Assembly: GCA_030144725.1 (NCBI GenBank)
Contig: JASKMD010000018.1
Coordinates: 4,296,026-4,360,025 of the forward strand
From: Haematococcus lacustris
Taxonomy: Eukaryota; Chlorophyta; Chlorophyceae; Chlamydomonadales; Haematococcaceae
Direction: 5' to 3'
DNA: 64,000 nt
A program made the translations under genes and the position numbers. The notes under the pieces were generated by a model. That model searched no databases and was not told where the DNA came from. It worked only from the letters and a program-made list of their open reading frames with translations. This document shows positions 46,201 to 59,346 of this stretch, one piece after another. Within the stretch, counting starts at the first letter, position 1; each line of letters begins with the position of its first letter.

Positions 46201-49200
46201 AAGGTCACAGCCGTGCACACACAGCGCCATGACAGGACCTGCACAGTGCTGCTGGCCAGCAACGTCTAGGAGGGAGCTTGACTTTCTGGTCCTGTTTATC
46301 ACCATGCCAGTCAGACGCACCAGATCAGGCATTGGCGGCGAGCGAGCTGGTAACACGCATTCACCCCGCTGACCCCTCGGCCTGCCCCAGACTACAAGAG
46401 AGTGCGACCACAACAGTCAAGGTACGGTCACACCTTTGCGTGCCCAGATCACACTAGGGTTAAGCTTGCCTAAGTCACACATACCTATTGTATCTGCAAA
46501 CACATTCAGGTCTTCAGCCCTTGGCACGGCACGTTTCCCTTACCGTAGCAGAAAGTCCCGACCCTCTTGGGGGGGAGGGTGGCCAAGCGTTCTGATGCCT
46601 GATGGCTTTAGCGGTGTAAACCCACCATCATTAGGCACGCCTCAACTCACTCTTCAGGCTCCAGATCTTTAGCGAGGAGTCCATGGACGAGGACAGGAAG
46701 CGGTGTTGGTCCCAAGGGTGGAAGTCCAGGCTCAGCACCTGAAGTCACACCAGGTGGTCACACCTGAGGTCACACCAGGTGGTCACAACAGGTGGACACA
46801 AAAGCAGCAGCAAACAAAGACTGCAGTCAGTCAGGCTCATGTTAGCCTTGTCAGCCTTGTTAGTCACACCAGTCCTATTTAACCTAACCCTACCTAACCC
46901 TAGTTACCCTAGTCAGCCTAGCCCTAGGGTCGCCTAGGGTCCTACACCTACACATGGGGGCCTGTCACGTGTCTGGGTGACGGGGATGCGTCTTAATCAG
47001 CCTAGCCAGCCCTATCAGCCTAACCCTAACCCACCATATGGCTTGTTGTCACGTGTCTGGGTGACGAGGGTGCTAGCCCCAGCTGTGGCTTAATCAGACA
47101 CAGGAGGCACTGCCATTAAGCTACTATGTATTGAGGCTGGCTGGGCATAAGTAGTGATCCTGGAAGAGTGAGAAAGCTGTGACATGGCCATACGGGGTCA
47201 CTCTTCATGAACTCCTCTGCACACCCCCTGCTGCTGCTCCGCACGCCCCGCCTGCTCACCCGCCTGTCCACCCGTGCTGCTGCTCCTGCACCACTTGCCC
47301 TCCCCTGCCGCCCACCCCTGCTACTGCTCCTGCTCCACACGCCCACCCCACACCTGCCCACCCCTGCTGCTGTCACCCAGACAGTTGCATGTGCCTCATC
47401 ACCGACTGCAAGGCAGGCTAAGTCACCACACACTTGCATCACTTCACAGCAGCAAGGCAGCCCAGAAGAAGAAGAGGATTACTAAGGTGTGGAGACTGGT
47501 GTGCATCAAGGGATGTGCTTATCGCCTGGGATCAGCCCGCTGCCACCACGCAAGGCATCCAATCCAAATCCCACCATCTTGCACGTCATCTTCGGCTAAT
47601 GCACATCACCCCTCCTCCTGCGCTGCCCTGCTGCCGCCTCCACTCCTACACCTAGGTCACAGGGTCATTGAATCACACCAAGGCATGTCAGGGTCCTAGC
47701 TGCTCCCTGCCTCTCTGCCCACCTCGCTTGCATGGCCGCCCTCCCCTCCGATAATCAGCACACACACTCTGGTGGCCACATTCCACAGCCTGCGGGTGAG
47801 GACACCCCCAGCACGTGGTGACATGCAGGTGGACATGATGGCTGCCAGGAAGGCGGCCCTACACGCTGGGTGGACACTGTAGAAGCAGACTACTCCGACC
47901 TGGAAAGCAGTGTGCGCTTTTGCCTGGGGCGTGTCCTGCCCCTACTGAGTGAAGTTAACACTGAACACTTGCAGTGCAGGGCAAGCAACCCTCCCCTCCC
48001 CTCCCCTCCCAATTCCGCCCCAATGCCATCTCACAGCAATGCCACCCAAAGCCATGCACTCCCTGCCTCCCTGCCATGCCTCTACAACCAACCACCCACT
48101 TCTCGCCCTACGGCCCCAGCCACATCTGCAGTGGAGGTGCAAATCATGGCCGGGCCCTATGCCTGCGCCAACCCAGCCCCAGCCCAGTCTCAAGATGCAG
48201 TACTGCAGGGACTGCCACCCTGGCCTGCCCTGCCCTGGCTATGTTCTATGCGCCCGCCCAGTCCATCCATGCCCACCACCCATCTCCTCTCATTTCACCC
48301 CTCTCATCCCACCCACCCTCATCTCACCCCCCATTCATCCCTGCTCGTCCCACCTCTGGCACGCCCCAACCCCTCCCGCTGCCTCCTGCCCCCTAAGCTG
48401 CCGCTACTGAGCTGCCAATCCAGCCCCATGCAACTGCTTACAGGGGCTGCAGATCAGGGGTGGCAGTGGAGCAGGAGCAGCAATCAGGGCGGCAGAGGTG
48501 GCGCTAGGGGCGGCAGGGTGTCAGTGTCAGTGTCAGTGTCAGCGTCAGTGTCAGTGTCAGTGTCAGAGTCAGAGTCAGTGTCAGTGTCAGAGTCAGAGTC
48601 AGTGTGAGTGTGAGTGTGAGTGTGAGTGTGAGTGTGAGTGTGAGTGTGAGTGTGAGTGTGAGTGTGAGTGTGAGTGTGAGTGTGAGTGTGAGTGTGAGTG
48701 TGAGTTTGAGTGTGAGTGTGAGTGTGAGTGTGAGTGTGAGTGTGAGTGTGAGTGTGAGTGTGAGTGTGAGTGTGAGTGTGAGTGTGAGTGTGAGTGTGAG
48801 TGTGAGTGTGAGTGTGAGTGTGAGTGTGAGTGTGAGTGTGAGTGTGAGTGTGAGTGTGAGTGTCAGAGTCAGAGTCAGTGTCAGTGTCAGTGTCAGTGTC
48901 AGTGTCAGTGTCAGTGTCAGTGTCAGTGTCAGTGTCAGCAGGGGCGGCAAGGCAGCGGGGGCTGACCTGATGGCCTCATCCCCTCCAGCCGTAAGGAGGA
49001 GGGAGGGCTGATGAGGCAGGACACACATGTCGTTCACAGCGTGCCCATGCCCTGCAAAAGTCTGCGAGCAGCAGGAACAGCAGCTGGTCTGGGCAGGACT
49101 GGGCCGGGCTGGGCTGGGTCAGGCCAGGCTGGGCTGGGTCGGGCTGGGCTGGGTCGGGCCAGGCTGGGCTGGGTCGGGCTGGCATGTGCACTGCCAGCCT

Positions 49201-52200
49201 GTCCTCGCCCACTGGTGCACGCCCCCCTGCTGGGCAGCGGCTCCCCAGCCAACCTGCTGCCCCTGGTGTACTCACCCCGCCTGGCCCCCTGCACTCCCTG
49301 CACTCCCTGCGCTTGGCTCCCGCAGCCACCCCTGACCCTGACGTCCCACCCCTCCCATCCCCTCCCCCTGCCCCTTGTGCCCTTGTGCCTGCCCTTGTGC
49401 CCTGCCCTACCCTGCCTTGGCTCCCGCCCCACCCAGGCTCCAGTGCACCCCAGACCCACATGCCTCAGGGCCCCTGCCGCCAGGTCCAGCATTCGCACCA
49501 GACCCTGCAGCCAGCAGGAGGCAGGTGGCTGACTGCCCCTCCCAGCCCCTCAACACCACTTTGGCGCCCACAGCAACACACCCAGCCGACCAGCAGCCGG
49601 TAGCCAGGCAGACAATACAGGCACCAGACTTGTGGCTCTCCTGCTGGATGCACAACAGCGGCCACGAGTCACTTAGTAGTGTGTCAGCGGCATCTAGGCG
49701 CACACATTTATGGAGGTGTGAGGTGAGTGTGACGATGGTGGGTTTGGGTGTAGCATTGGGGGCCTGCAATCCTTGTATTCAGCACTGGTTTACAAGACAG
49801 ACTAGCCAGACAGACAATGTCCGGTCCCTGTGCTCCTCCCCACCGAAGCACTCTGCCAACCTTCAACGCTGAAGCCATTGCCAGTTTAGGATGCAGTGTC
49901 AAAACAGGAGTTGAGGCGGGTTGGCACCCACAGGCACAGAGGAGGAAGTACAGCCAATACAGAACATCACCAGGCATTACCAGGCGTCATTATGAGGGAG
50001 GGAGTGGGTTAGTGATGCTGGGAAACTAACTTGGTCTTGGCCCGCATGCCCCTCACCACCTTACCCCTCCTACCACCACCTCCTCACTACCACTCCCCAT
50101 CACTCAGGCACTTCAGCCTCCTGTCCCTGCCTTAGCGCTCATCACCACCAACCGCCAGCAACTGCCACCAACTGCCACCAACCACCTTGAGGCCAGCGAT
50201 GAGGAGCAGGGGGGCGCCTGTGCTGGCATCAGCAGACCAGCAGGCACTGAAGAAGCGCTCCTCAGACTGCACAAGGCACAGAGCAGCAGGCTGCTGTCAC
50301 CTCAGCAGGCAGCGACCAGGAGGTGGGGATCGGTACTGGCAGCATCACCTGACCAATGCCACCAGTGGCTGGGTCAGCATGAAGAGCACGAGCAAGCAGC
50401 AGCCAGCATCCAGCAGGCTGGTGTGCACAAGTCAGGTGTAGGGTAGGCCAGTGTGGCAGCACTCTTGGTCTCCAAAGCGAGCAAGTCAACCCTGGTTGCC
50501 TAACTTGGCTCATGCTTGCCTCATTTGGCACACAGTTCAGGGCATGACTCATCATGGTGGCGACTGGTGGTGTGGGCATGCCATGACATGAAGTGAGGTG
50601 AGGAAATGCATGGCTCCATGCGCCCTCAGCCAGATGAACCTAAACAGGCTATGAGGGTGATAGCAGGTTGACAAGCTCACTCATAGCATGCCATTTGGAT
50701 TCAGTCGGAGACGTTGCCCAGTCCATCAGCCCTGATGGCTGCTGCTGATCTGGCAGACAATACTAGCACCAAGGGTGTGGCTCTGCTGCTGGATGCACAG
50801 AAGCGGCCACTAGTCAGTGAGTAGGGTGTTAGCGGCATCTAGGTGCACACTGCTAAGGGAGGTGTCCAGCCAATGTAAGTCGCGAGAGTGAGAGGAGTGA
50901 GAGTGGAGCACCCAAGGCCCTAGCCCAGCAGCCTGTAGAACAGTAGCATGTGTGCACCACGCAATGCTGATGCTGTTGCTTTCATCAGAGCATGTGTTTC
51001 ATGCCAACATCGGTTGCCTGACTCTCGCAAGGGGGGAGGGGTAGGAAATTAGGTATTGGTGCCGTATGCTTGCTGCATGCAAACAGTTCGGATAACAGAT
51101 AACACAGCCTCTACGCCTCAATAGGGAGTAATGTGCTGGGCAGGTGTAGGTTTTGCTGATTACAGGGTGCATGTGAGGTCAGGAGGGGAGGACTCACGTC
51201 CTGGTCCACATACACTTGCAGCACTGCCATGGAGCCGTCTGCCTGACACCGGTACACAGTGGCCTGCAGCCAGGCAGACCAGTCACACTGATACTATGAC
51301 CTTCTGGGTCACACTGAAGCCGTGACAAGTGTGACCCTGGCACACAAAGCAGAGGGCGCAGGCGCCAGGCTGCTGCTACTACCGCTGTCAGTGTACTGCT
51401 GCTGCTGCTGGACTTGGTAGCGTGCTGCTGCTGCTGCTGCTGCTGCTGCTGCATTTCATCTTTGCCCCAGCTTTCACAGCAGCAGCCAATGTACTGCTTC
51501 TAACCCAGCTATGCTCCTGGGGCGCTAATGCGCATGGCCCCGTACTGGCTGCAACTGGCAATTTGCTGTAGCCTCTCAGAGCAACGCGGCAATGCTGCAG
51601 TGCTTGTTGGAGCCGACCCCGCCCCCGACCCCGTACTGGTTGCCAATGTAAGTCGCGAGAGTGAGAGTAGTGAGAGTGGAGGCAGTCGCGAAGTACCATC
51701 TACTACAGAGTGCAGGCCCCTCTGGCAGCAGCCCAGCAGCAGCAGACCCCTCTGACAGCAGCCCAGCAGCAGCAGACCCCTCTGACAGCAGCCCAGCAGC
51801 TGAAGACCCCTCTGACAGCAGCCCAGCATCTGAAGACCCCTCTGACAGCAGCAGCAGCAGCAGCAACAAGCGCAAAGCAGCTGACATAGGCAGCGGCCTG
51901 GCTGACGAGCGGGCGTTTCAGTTTGACCCAGCCACTCAGATGGGCGTGGGGCTGGACCCTGGGGCCATCCAGGCAGTCAGTGCAGCTTCAGGGGTGTGGG
52001 ATGAGGATTGCTGCCTGGACAGCTTCATCAAGAGCAAGCTGACCAGGAGCCAGGTGCAGCATGACAGCGGCCTGATCCAGGCTCGCCGCAACACTCAGCG
52101 GTGGAATGAGAACGTCAAGGACTGTAAGTGGTCCAGCCCAGCAGCAGCCACCCCAGCAGGCACCTCCCTGGTGGCCATCCAGCGGCATGTGGCCGTCACC

Positions 52201-53429
52201 CTGGCCACTTGGGATTCAGTGTGGGAGGAGTACCTGCATCCCAAGTGGGCTGTGCAAAGGGTGAGGCAGTACGGCGCGCAGGAGAAGGTCCTGGAGCGCT
52301 ACTCCAAGAAGGTGGGAGTGCCAAGGGTAGGGGGGTAGGGGCAGGGCCAGATGATGATGACTGCCTCACATGTGACCTGCTAGGTGCCCATGTCTCCAAT
52401 CCACGTAAGGATGTGATGCGCGGTGTGTGCCTTGTATGCCATGCAATTGGAGGAGGCGGCAGCTGTTGAGTCCCAGAAGCGGTGGGGGACCCGCAAGCAG
52501 CTGGTGGTGTTCTTTGGCAACGCAAGCATTGGCACGCGGGGTGGGTGGGGGGCCAAGGCTGTGCTGCAGGCCTGCCGCAAGGTGGTGGAGAGGGCCAACA
52601 GCGGCAAGCCAACCGACAGGGTGCCAGGCAAGGTGGTGACAGTGGATGAGTTCCGCACCAGCAGGGTCAGCTCAGCTATGAACAGCCCCCAGCCCTGTGA
52701 GGCGGAGCTGGACCGCAGCAAGCCCACCAGGCTTGAAGGCTGGAAGCCCCAGCCAGGTCAGGTGCAGAACCGCTTGTTGCAGTCAGCCTGGAGCAAGCGG
52801 TTTGAGGCGCCAGTGCGGGGCTCATGTGGTGCCCACAGCTGCACCAGGCTACCCCTGGGGACCTTGGCAAATGGGTGGACAGGGACTGCAACGCAGCCCT
52901 CAACATGCAGCGGGCAGGGGAGAGCAAGTGGCGCCCACTGGAGCTGTGCAGGTGGCCACACCGAGCAAGGCTTCCTGCCAAGGGCAGGGAATACCCAGCA
53001 TTGGGCTTCAAGAAGCGGCGAGACCGAGCACCCAAGGCTCTAGCCCAGCAGCTTGTAGCACAGTAGCATGTGTGCACTGCGCAATGCTCAAGCTGTTGCT
53101 TACATCAGAGCATGTGTCTCATGCCAACATCGATTGCCTGACTCTCGCAAGGGGGGAGGGGTAGGAAATTAGGTATTGGTGCCAGATGCTTGCTGCATGC
53201 AAACAGGCCGGATAACAGATAACACAGCCTCTACGCCTTAGTAGGGGAATAATGTGCTGTGAAGCAACACGGATACCATACGGCAGCAGTGAAGTTGCTT
53301 CAGAGCGGAAAGGTGGGCCAGCCTGTCCTGACCTGGTTTTTCCCCACTGTGGCAAGCACGTCATGGTGGGCTGGGTCCAACTTGTTGAAGGCAATGCAGA
53401 ACAAGGGCTGCTTGTGGTTCTCCTGAACC
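40257..53429 (-). CDS. FIE: EED/ESC/FIE homologue, WD40 subunit of Polycomb repressive complex 2 (5' partial)
   Basis: Phase-checked exons (minus): 53333-53429, 51198-51263, 50186-50266, 49456-49504, 48967-49051, 47723-47789, 46651-46738, 45664-45764, 44257-44382, 41174-41266, and 40257-40361 with the stop; a 27-bp exon 40460-40486 is possible. The chain reads ENHKQPLFCIAFNKLD, ATVYRCQADGSMAVLQVYVD, EERFFSACWSAD, GHGHAVNDM, RLWNVATRVCVLIIGGEGGH, VLSLDFHPWDQHRFLSSSMD, LQFPAFSSKQLHSGYVDC, RWLGDLCLSKGVDQRILLW, MWWVKFDLDAGLSTLACGN, SRDARIIIATTEDGKLWRWD, in the same order as EED and plant FIE. In PRC2 this beta-propeller reads H3K27me3 and activates the methyltransferase. One exon (the VYVWDL blade strand after GNRVGK) and the first exon were not found. 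Introns are large and repeat-filled. Confidence 0.9.
41318..43094 (+). pseudogene. Fanzor-like family B element B1 in FIE intron
   Basis: The left end shares TGAGAGTAGTGAGAGTGGAGG with B2. ATG 41382 opens MKGKKRKGADEPKQPK; exon 41382-41569 joins 41715 onward in phase (FIWGYNKVKKKIVAHFRLEV). A frameshift follows near 41870, and the part holding RuvC-I is deleted. The frame resumes at QLVVFFGNASIGTRGGWG, VDEFRTSRVSSAMN, then a small insertion near 42530, the 1-bp frameshift also seen in B2, DRDCNAALNMQR and a TAG in place of Tyr near 42827. Stop 42899-42901, then a 193-base right end. Antisense to the host gene, in intron 41267-44256. Confidence 0.78.
42902..43094 (+). ncRNA. Candidate guide-RNA region of B1
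   Basis: 193 bases from the stop codon to the element end GGGGAATAATGTGCTG. Hairpin GCATGTGTTTCATGC at 42945-42959, a palindrome TTGCTGCATGCAA, then GATAACAGATAACAC. Length and sequence match B2 (193) and B3 (192) closely although the coding parts differ in what they have lost. This pattern fits selection on, or retention of, the 3' RNA region. Confidence 0.4.
43740..43925. repeat. 8-bp repeat (CATGATGG)n in FIE intron
   Basis: About 22 units with occasional CATTATGG and CATGACAG variants. Confidence 0.85.
44942..45617. repeat. Giant (CCCTG)n / (CCTTG)n pentanucleotide array in FIE intron
   Basis: About 135 tandem pentamers: a short CCTTG block, a long CCCTG block to about 45475, then a CCTTG block. 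It fills about half of intron 44383-45663. The long Cys-Pro-Ala-Leu and Gly-Gln-Ala open frames over it are artefacts. Confidence 0.95.
48520..48938. repeat. (GTGTCA)n / (GTGTGA)n hexamer array in FIE intron
   Basis: Blocks of GTGTCA flank a long GTGTGA block (48600-48860). It ends about 30 bases from the exon starting at 48967 (its donor side). Confidence 0.95.
49600..49715. repeat. Dispersed repeat, copy 1 (paired with 50750-50860)
   Basis: GGCAGACAATA, TGTGGCTCTCCTGCTGGATG and GTGTCAGCGGCATCTAGG recur with about 85% identity at 50750-50860. Both lie in FIE introns. The family is not recognised; it may be a gene fragment (LLLDAQQRP-like). Confidence 0.55.
50870..51138 (+). mobile_element. 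Internally deleted Fanzor element B3 (269 bp, MITE-like)
   Basis: Left end CAATGTAAGTCGCGAGAG and following bases match B2, then the sequence jumps after GAGAGTGGA to the last coding codons (GCACCCAAGGCCCTAGCC), the stop at 50944-50946, and a full 192-base right end ending AATGTGCTG at 51138. All nuclease domains are gone. It lies in the FIE intron 50267-51197, antisense, directly after the repeat 50750-50860. Confidence 0.8.
51642..53259 (+). pseudogene. Fanzor-like family B element B2 in FIE intron (best RuvC set)
   Basis: The open frame 51661-52338 has Asp/Ser/Pro repeats, then FQFDPATQMGVGLDPGAIQA with the RuvC-I Asp codon at 51955, ARRNTQRW and VTLATWDSVWEEYLHPK (Trp follows, where family A has a stop). 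After an intron near 52310-52440, the frame 52423 onward gives QLVVFFGNASIGTRGGWG, VDEFRTSRVSSAMN and LQSAWSKRFEAPVRG. A 1-bp deletion then shifts to the frame 52824-53066 with WVDRDCNAALNMQR (Asp codons at 52878 and 52884). The N-terminal basic exons seen in B1 are missing. The usual zinc-finger CxxC after RTS is absent. Antisense to FIE, in intron 51264-53332. Confidence 0.8.
53067..53259 (+). ncRNA. Candidate guide-RNA region of B2
   Basis: 193 bases from stop to the GGGGAATAATGTGCTG end, hairpin GCATGTGTCTCATGC at 53110-53124 (one loop base differs from B1). If the element works like TnpB, the guide would be the bases right after 53259 (TGAAGCAACACGGATACC). Confidence 0.4.
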
Positions 53430-53981
53430 CTGCACCTCAGCAACCCAAGTGGCTAGTGGGAGGATGCATGGAGAATGCATGGCAATGGCGAGCAAATGGG
53501 TACAAAGTAAGGTGACAGCCTCCAAGCACAGCAAAGAAGGAGCAGGAGTGTATCACAGGCGTGATGGAGCAGTCAGATTTCTTAGGTGGCTGCCTGTTGT
53601 CGTGGCCCTGGACACCTATGCCTGACAAGGAGACATAACTTGGCAGCGTACAGCTGCACCGTCCTACAACTAGCCAGTGTCATTGCCTCGCACCCACGTC
53701 TGCGTATGAGTGTACTTGAGGGGCATGACGAGACCATGAGCTGAGCTTGGGAGCTGGCTGTCCCAAGGCCGCTTGCGTGCCGCTGTCACACTTGCCTAAC
53801 TGCGTGCTGGGACACGGGAGGCAGGGCTTGCATTAGTGGGTTACAGGGCGGCATCTACCCCAGCGTGGAGTGACTCGCGATTTGACTGTCATGCACTGTC
53901 GCAGCCTGACGCGCTGGTGCTACACGGGAGCACGGCGCAGCGGTGCCGTGCTGCCGCATTTGCATTGAACTCGTCGCGGAC
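53430..53981. other. Region between FIE exon and DHHC start
   Basis: The first FIE exon and its promoter, and the DHHC promoter, should lie here as a divergent pair, but I could not identify the FIE start with confidence. Confidence 0.4.
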
Positions 53982-56883
<2,902 letters not shown>

Positions 56884-57133
56884 GGGGGGCCACGGACACC
56901 AGCACACGCCTGCCTGCGTACCCGGCGCCGACATCAGGGCGCCCGCTGCCAAGGCTCGCGCGTTAGAGCCGGTGCTTCGTCGCTGGACCGCCGCCTGGAC
57001 CCGCGCCGCGGTCAATGTTAGCCGAGTCATGGGCGGCAGCGGTGTCGCTGATTGGCTCATGCCCCGATGGGGACCGCCGGATGGAGTGTTGGTCTCGTCC
57101 GTGACCAAGAAACGTTCATGACATGAACTTACC

Positions 57134-57243
57134 GGCCCTTGGGATGGGGGTTGTAGCTGTCAAGGGATGGGGGTTGTAGCTGTCAAGGGATGGGGGTTGT
57201 AGCTGTCAAGGGATGGGGGTAGGGATGGGGGTTGTAGCTGTCA
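57134..57243. repeat. 23-bp minisatellite (GGGATGGGGGTTGTAGCTGT)
   Basis: About 4.5 copies downstream of the DHHC gene. The rest of 56970-58120 shows no supported exon. Confidence 0.85.
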
Positions 57244-58125
57244 AGAGTGCGTCGTCATTTATGGATGCACAGATGTGCGGATGCACAGATGTGCGTGGCA
57301 TTCTTTACAGGATGCCAAGGCGGCTGAGTTGAGCCGATTCATGTAAATGGTCTCAATATACCAATTGATCCGTTATGGCAATAAACGACATCTCATCAAA
57401 CTAATTCCAGCTACGTGTACGGATCACTGCCGGCTAAGTGCTAGTACCTCATTTCATCGCTATCTCATTTCATCGCTCACTTTGCAATGCAATCGCTACC
57501 AACTGTACTACTACGAATCGTCAAGCAGGCCTATACATGATGGCAACGCTACGGAGCAGCCGCGCGTAAAGGATAGCTGATCTAGTGAATCAAGGTGCAA
57601 CAACGCGACTCGATGGAGGTGACGACCTGCGACGTGCGACGTGAATGCCCACAGCTCCCCAACTGCGTGTCCTGTCAACCAATCCTGCTGCGTATGCCCG
57701 CCCCCGCCCTGCACACGCATGCCACGCCCTCACTCTGCCTTGCCCCACCCGCCCGAACACGCAGGCACTCACGCCACGCCATTCACACGGGGCAGTAGCA
57801 CAGCCAGGCATCATGGCCTGCTGGTGCTCATTGTGCCAGCATTGGAAGCGGGCCCTGGCGCCGTGGCCGTGGTTTGAGGGAAGGCCAGGATGGTGGTGTT
57901 CAGCTGCAGGGACTGACGCAGCCTGCAAGCGACAACAGGTGCACAGTGCGACCGTATGGTCATCAGAAATGCCTATTGGCTGGCTGGCTGGCTGGCTGGC
58001 TGCCAGATTGTGTGGAGGGCATGGACACATAGGCATGGACTAGTCGAGCTTGCTTGAGAATGGCATGGAAGGGTGAGTTGAGGTGAGCTGGCGCACCCCT
58101 ACCGCAAGGTACTCGGTCATGCAGC

Positions 58126-58872
58126 TTACTTGGAGGAAGAAGAAGGCGGTGGCAATGGCTTGCCCTGTGGCCACGCCAATGAGGGGCTGTGGCTGGCGGA
58201 GCTACTGTTGGGACGGGAGCGGCTGGCGCTTGCTGGCCGACTCTTGTTCACCGGCGTCTGGGCTACTGGGCCTTGATTGCCGAGCCGGCTATCGTTCTCT
58301 GGCGAGCCTTGGTGCTTTTGCTCCTGGTCTGCGCCACCTTTCGCCTCCCGGGGCGTCCCCGTGTCAGAGGCAGCAACAGCAAGGTCCTCCCCGCCGAGGT
58401 TGCTGACGCTGCGCCGGCGTGGGTCGGCTGTCAGGGGACGGCTCAGGGTACTGGCCTTGCTGCCGCTCAGCAGCGAGTCTTCGGGACTCTTCGTGGCTGA
58501 AGCGGGGCGGGCGGACTGCGGGCGGCCCCGCTGCGCTTTTGAAGAAGCACTGCCCGTGTACACCTTTCGGTTAGCACTGCTGCCAGCGCCTCCGACACTG
58601 CCGTTGCCGTCATTACGACGTGGAGCATAGGCCTCCTCCTCACGTCGCTTGTCCTCCTCTTGTTGGGCGCGAGCGATGGTGCGGCCATCCACTAGTCCGA
58701 GCAGCCGGGCCCGGTTCGCCACTGCGGCGGGCGACGGCGGCTCAACAGACACAAGCGCTCCACTTCGGCCCGCCCGCTGCCGCCCTGGCCGTGTGGACCG
58801 CTCGAGTGTCAACTGCGTCCCGTAAGCAGCCTCGAAGGCAAGCAACTGCGCGAGTGCTTTTTGAAGGCCCAC
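58126..58872 (-). CDS. Ser/Pro/Arg-rich C-terminal exon, gene identity unknown
   Basis: A 249-codon open frame with coding-like composition: LQKALAQLLAFEAAYGTQL, ARAQQEEDKRREEEAYAPR, then a basic Ser/Pro-rich, probably disordered tail ending PLPPPSSSSK. A plausible acceptor (ATCGCAG) sits at its upstream edge. It could be the end of the EF-hand gene next door, but the phase does not fit exon 59437-59517 directly. Or it could be its own gene with first exons near 58.9-59.3 kb. Confidence 0.5.
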   Translation of the reverse strand: MGLQKALAQLLAFEAAYGTQLTLERSTRPGRQRAGRSGALVSVEPPSPAAVANRARLLGLVDGRTIARAQQEEDKRREEEAYAPRRNDGNGSVGGAGSSANRKVYTGSASSKAQRGRPQSARPASATKSPEDSLLSGSKASTLSRPLTADPRRRSVSNLGGEDLAVAASDTGTPREAKGGADQEQKHQGSPENDSRLGNQGPVAQTPVNKSRPASASRSRPNSSSASHSPSLAWPQGKPLPPPSSSSK

Positions 58873-59346
58873 CCTGCGATCAAGTGGCCAGTATGGCGAG
58901 CGCAGGGGGACGAAGCCCGTTTTGCCGGTTTCCTGTTGTTTCCGCGCAACAGCTGTTGCGACCTGAGTTGCGGGCTGAGTTTCACTCAGCGCTGGTGCAA
59001 CAACTGCAGTCTGGTTTGGAAAGTGAAAGGCAGAGGGGACACACGAAAATGTGTTGCCGCAAGACGTACATGGAGCGCTCCAGCGGCACGATGTCTACAG
59101 GTTCTGCAAAGGCGCGACCGTGGCCAAGGTCGAGGCGGCGGTGCCGTCCTCGCGTGGCGCCACACAGCTGGGACTGCGAGGGGCAGAGGGACAGCAGGCC
59201 GAAAGCCAGAGGTGTATGGGCGGCATAGGAACACTACAAGCTGGTAATTGGGGCCCCAGGCAAGCAATCAGGCAGGCGGGTAGGCAGGCAGGTTGCTGGC
59301 GGTGGTGCTCAGGTTGGGTTGGCAGGAAGCTTTGGCGTGAAAATGC

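Noticed and set aside
48504..49037. Leu-Thr repeat frame of 177 codons on the minus strand
   Set aside because: It is the hexamer repeat read through; only 48967-49051 is a real exon, and in another frame.
58891..59247. Plus-strand gene starting ATGGCGAGCGCAGG
   Set aside because: The composition is coding-like, but there is no splice-supported continuation, no known domain, and the minus-strand reading is equally open.
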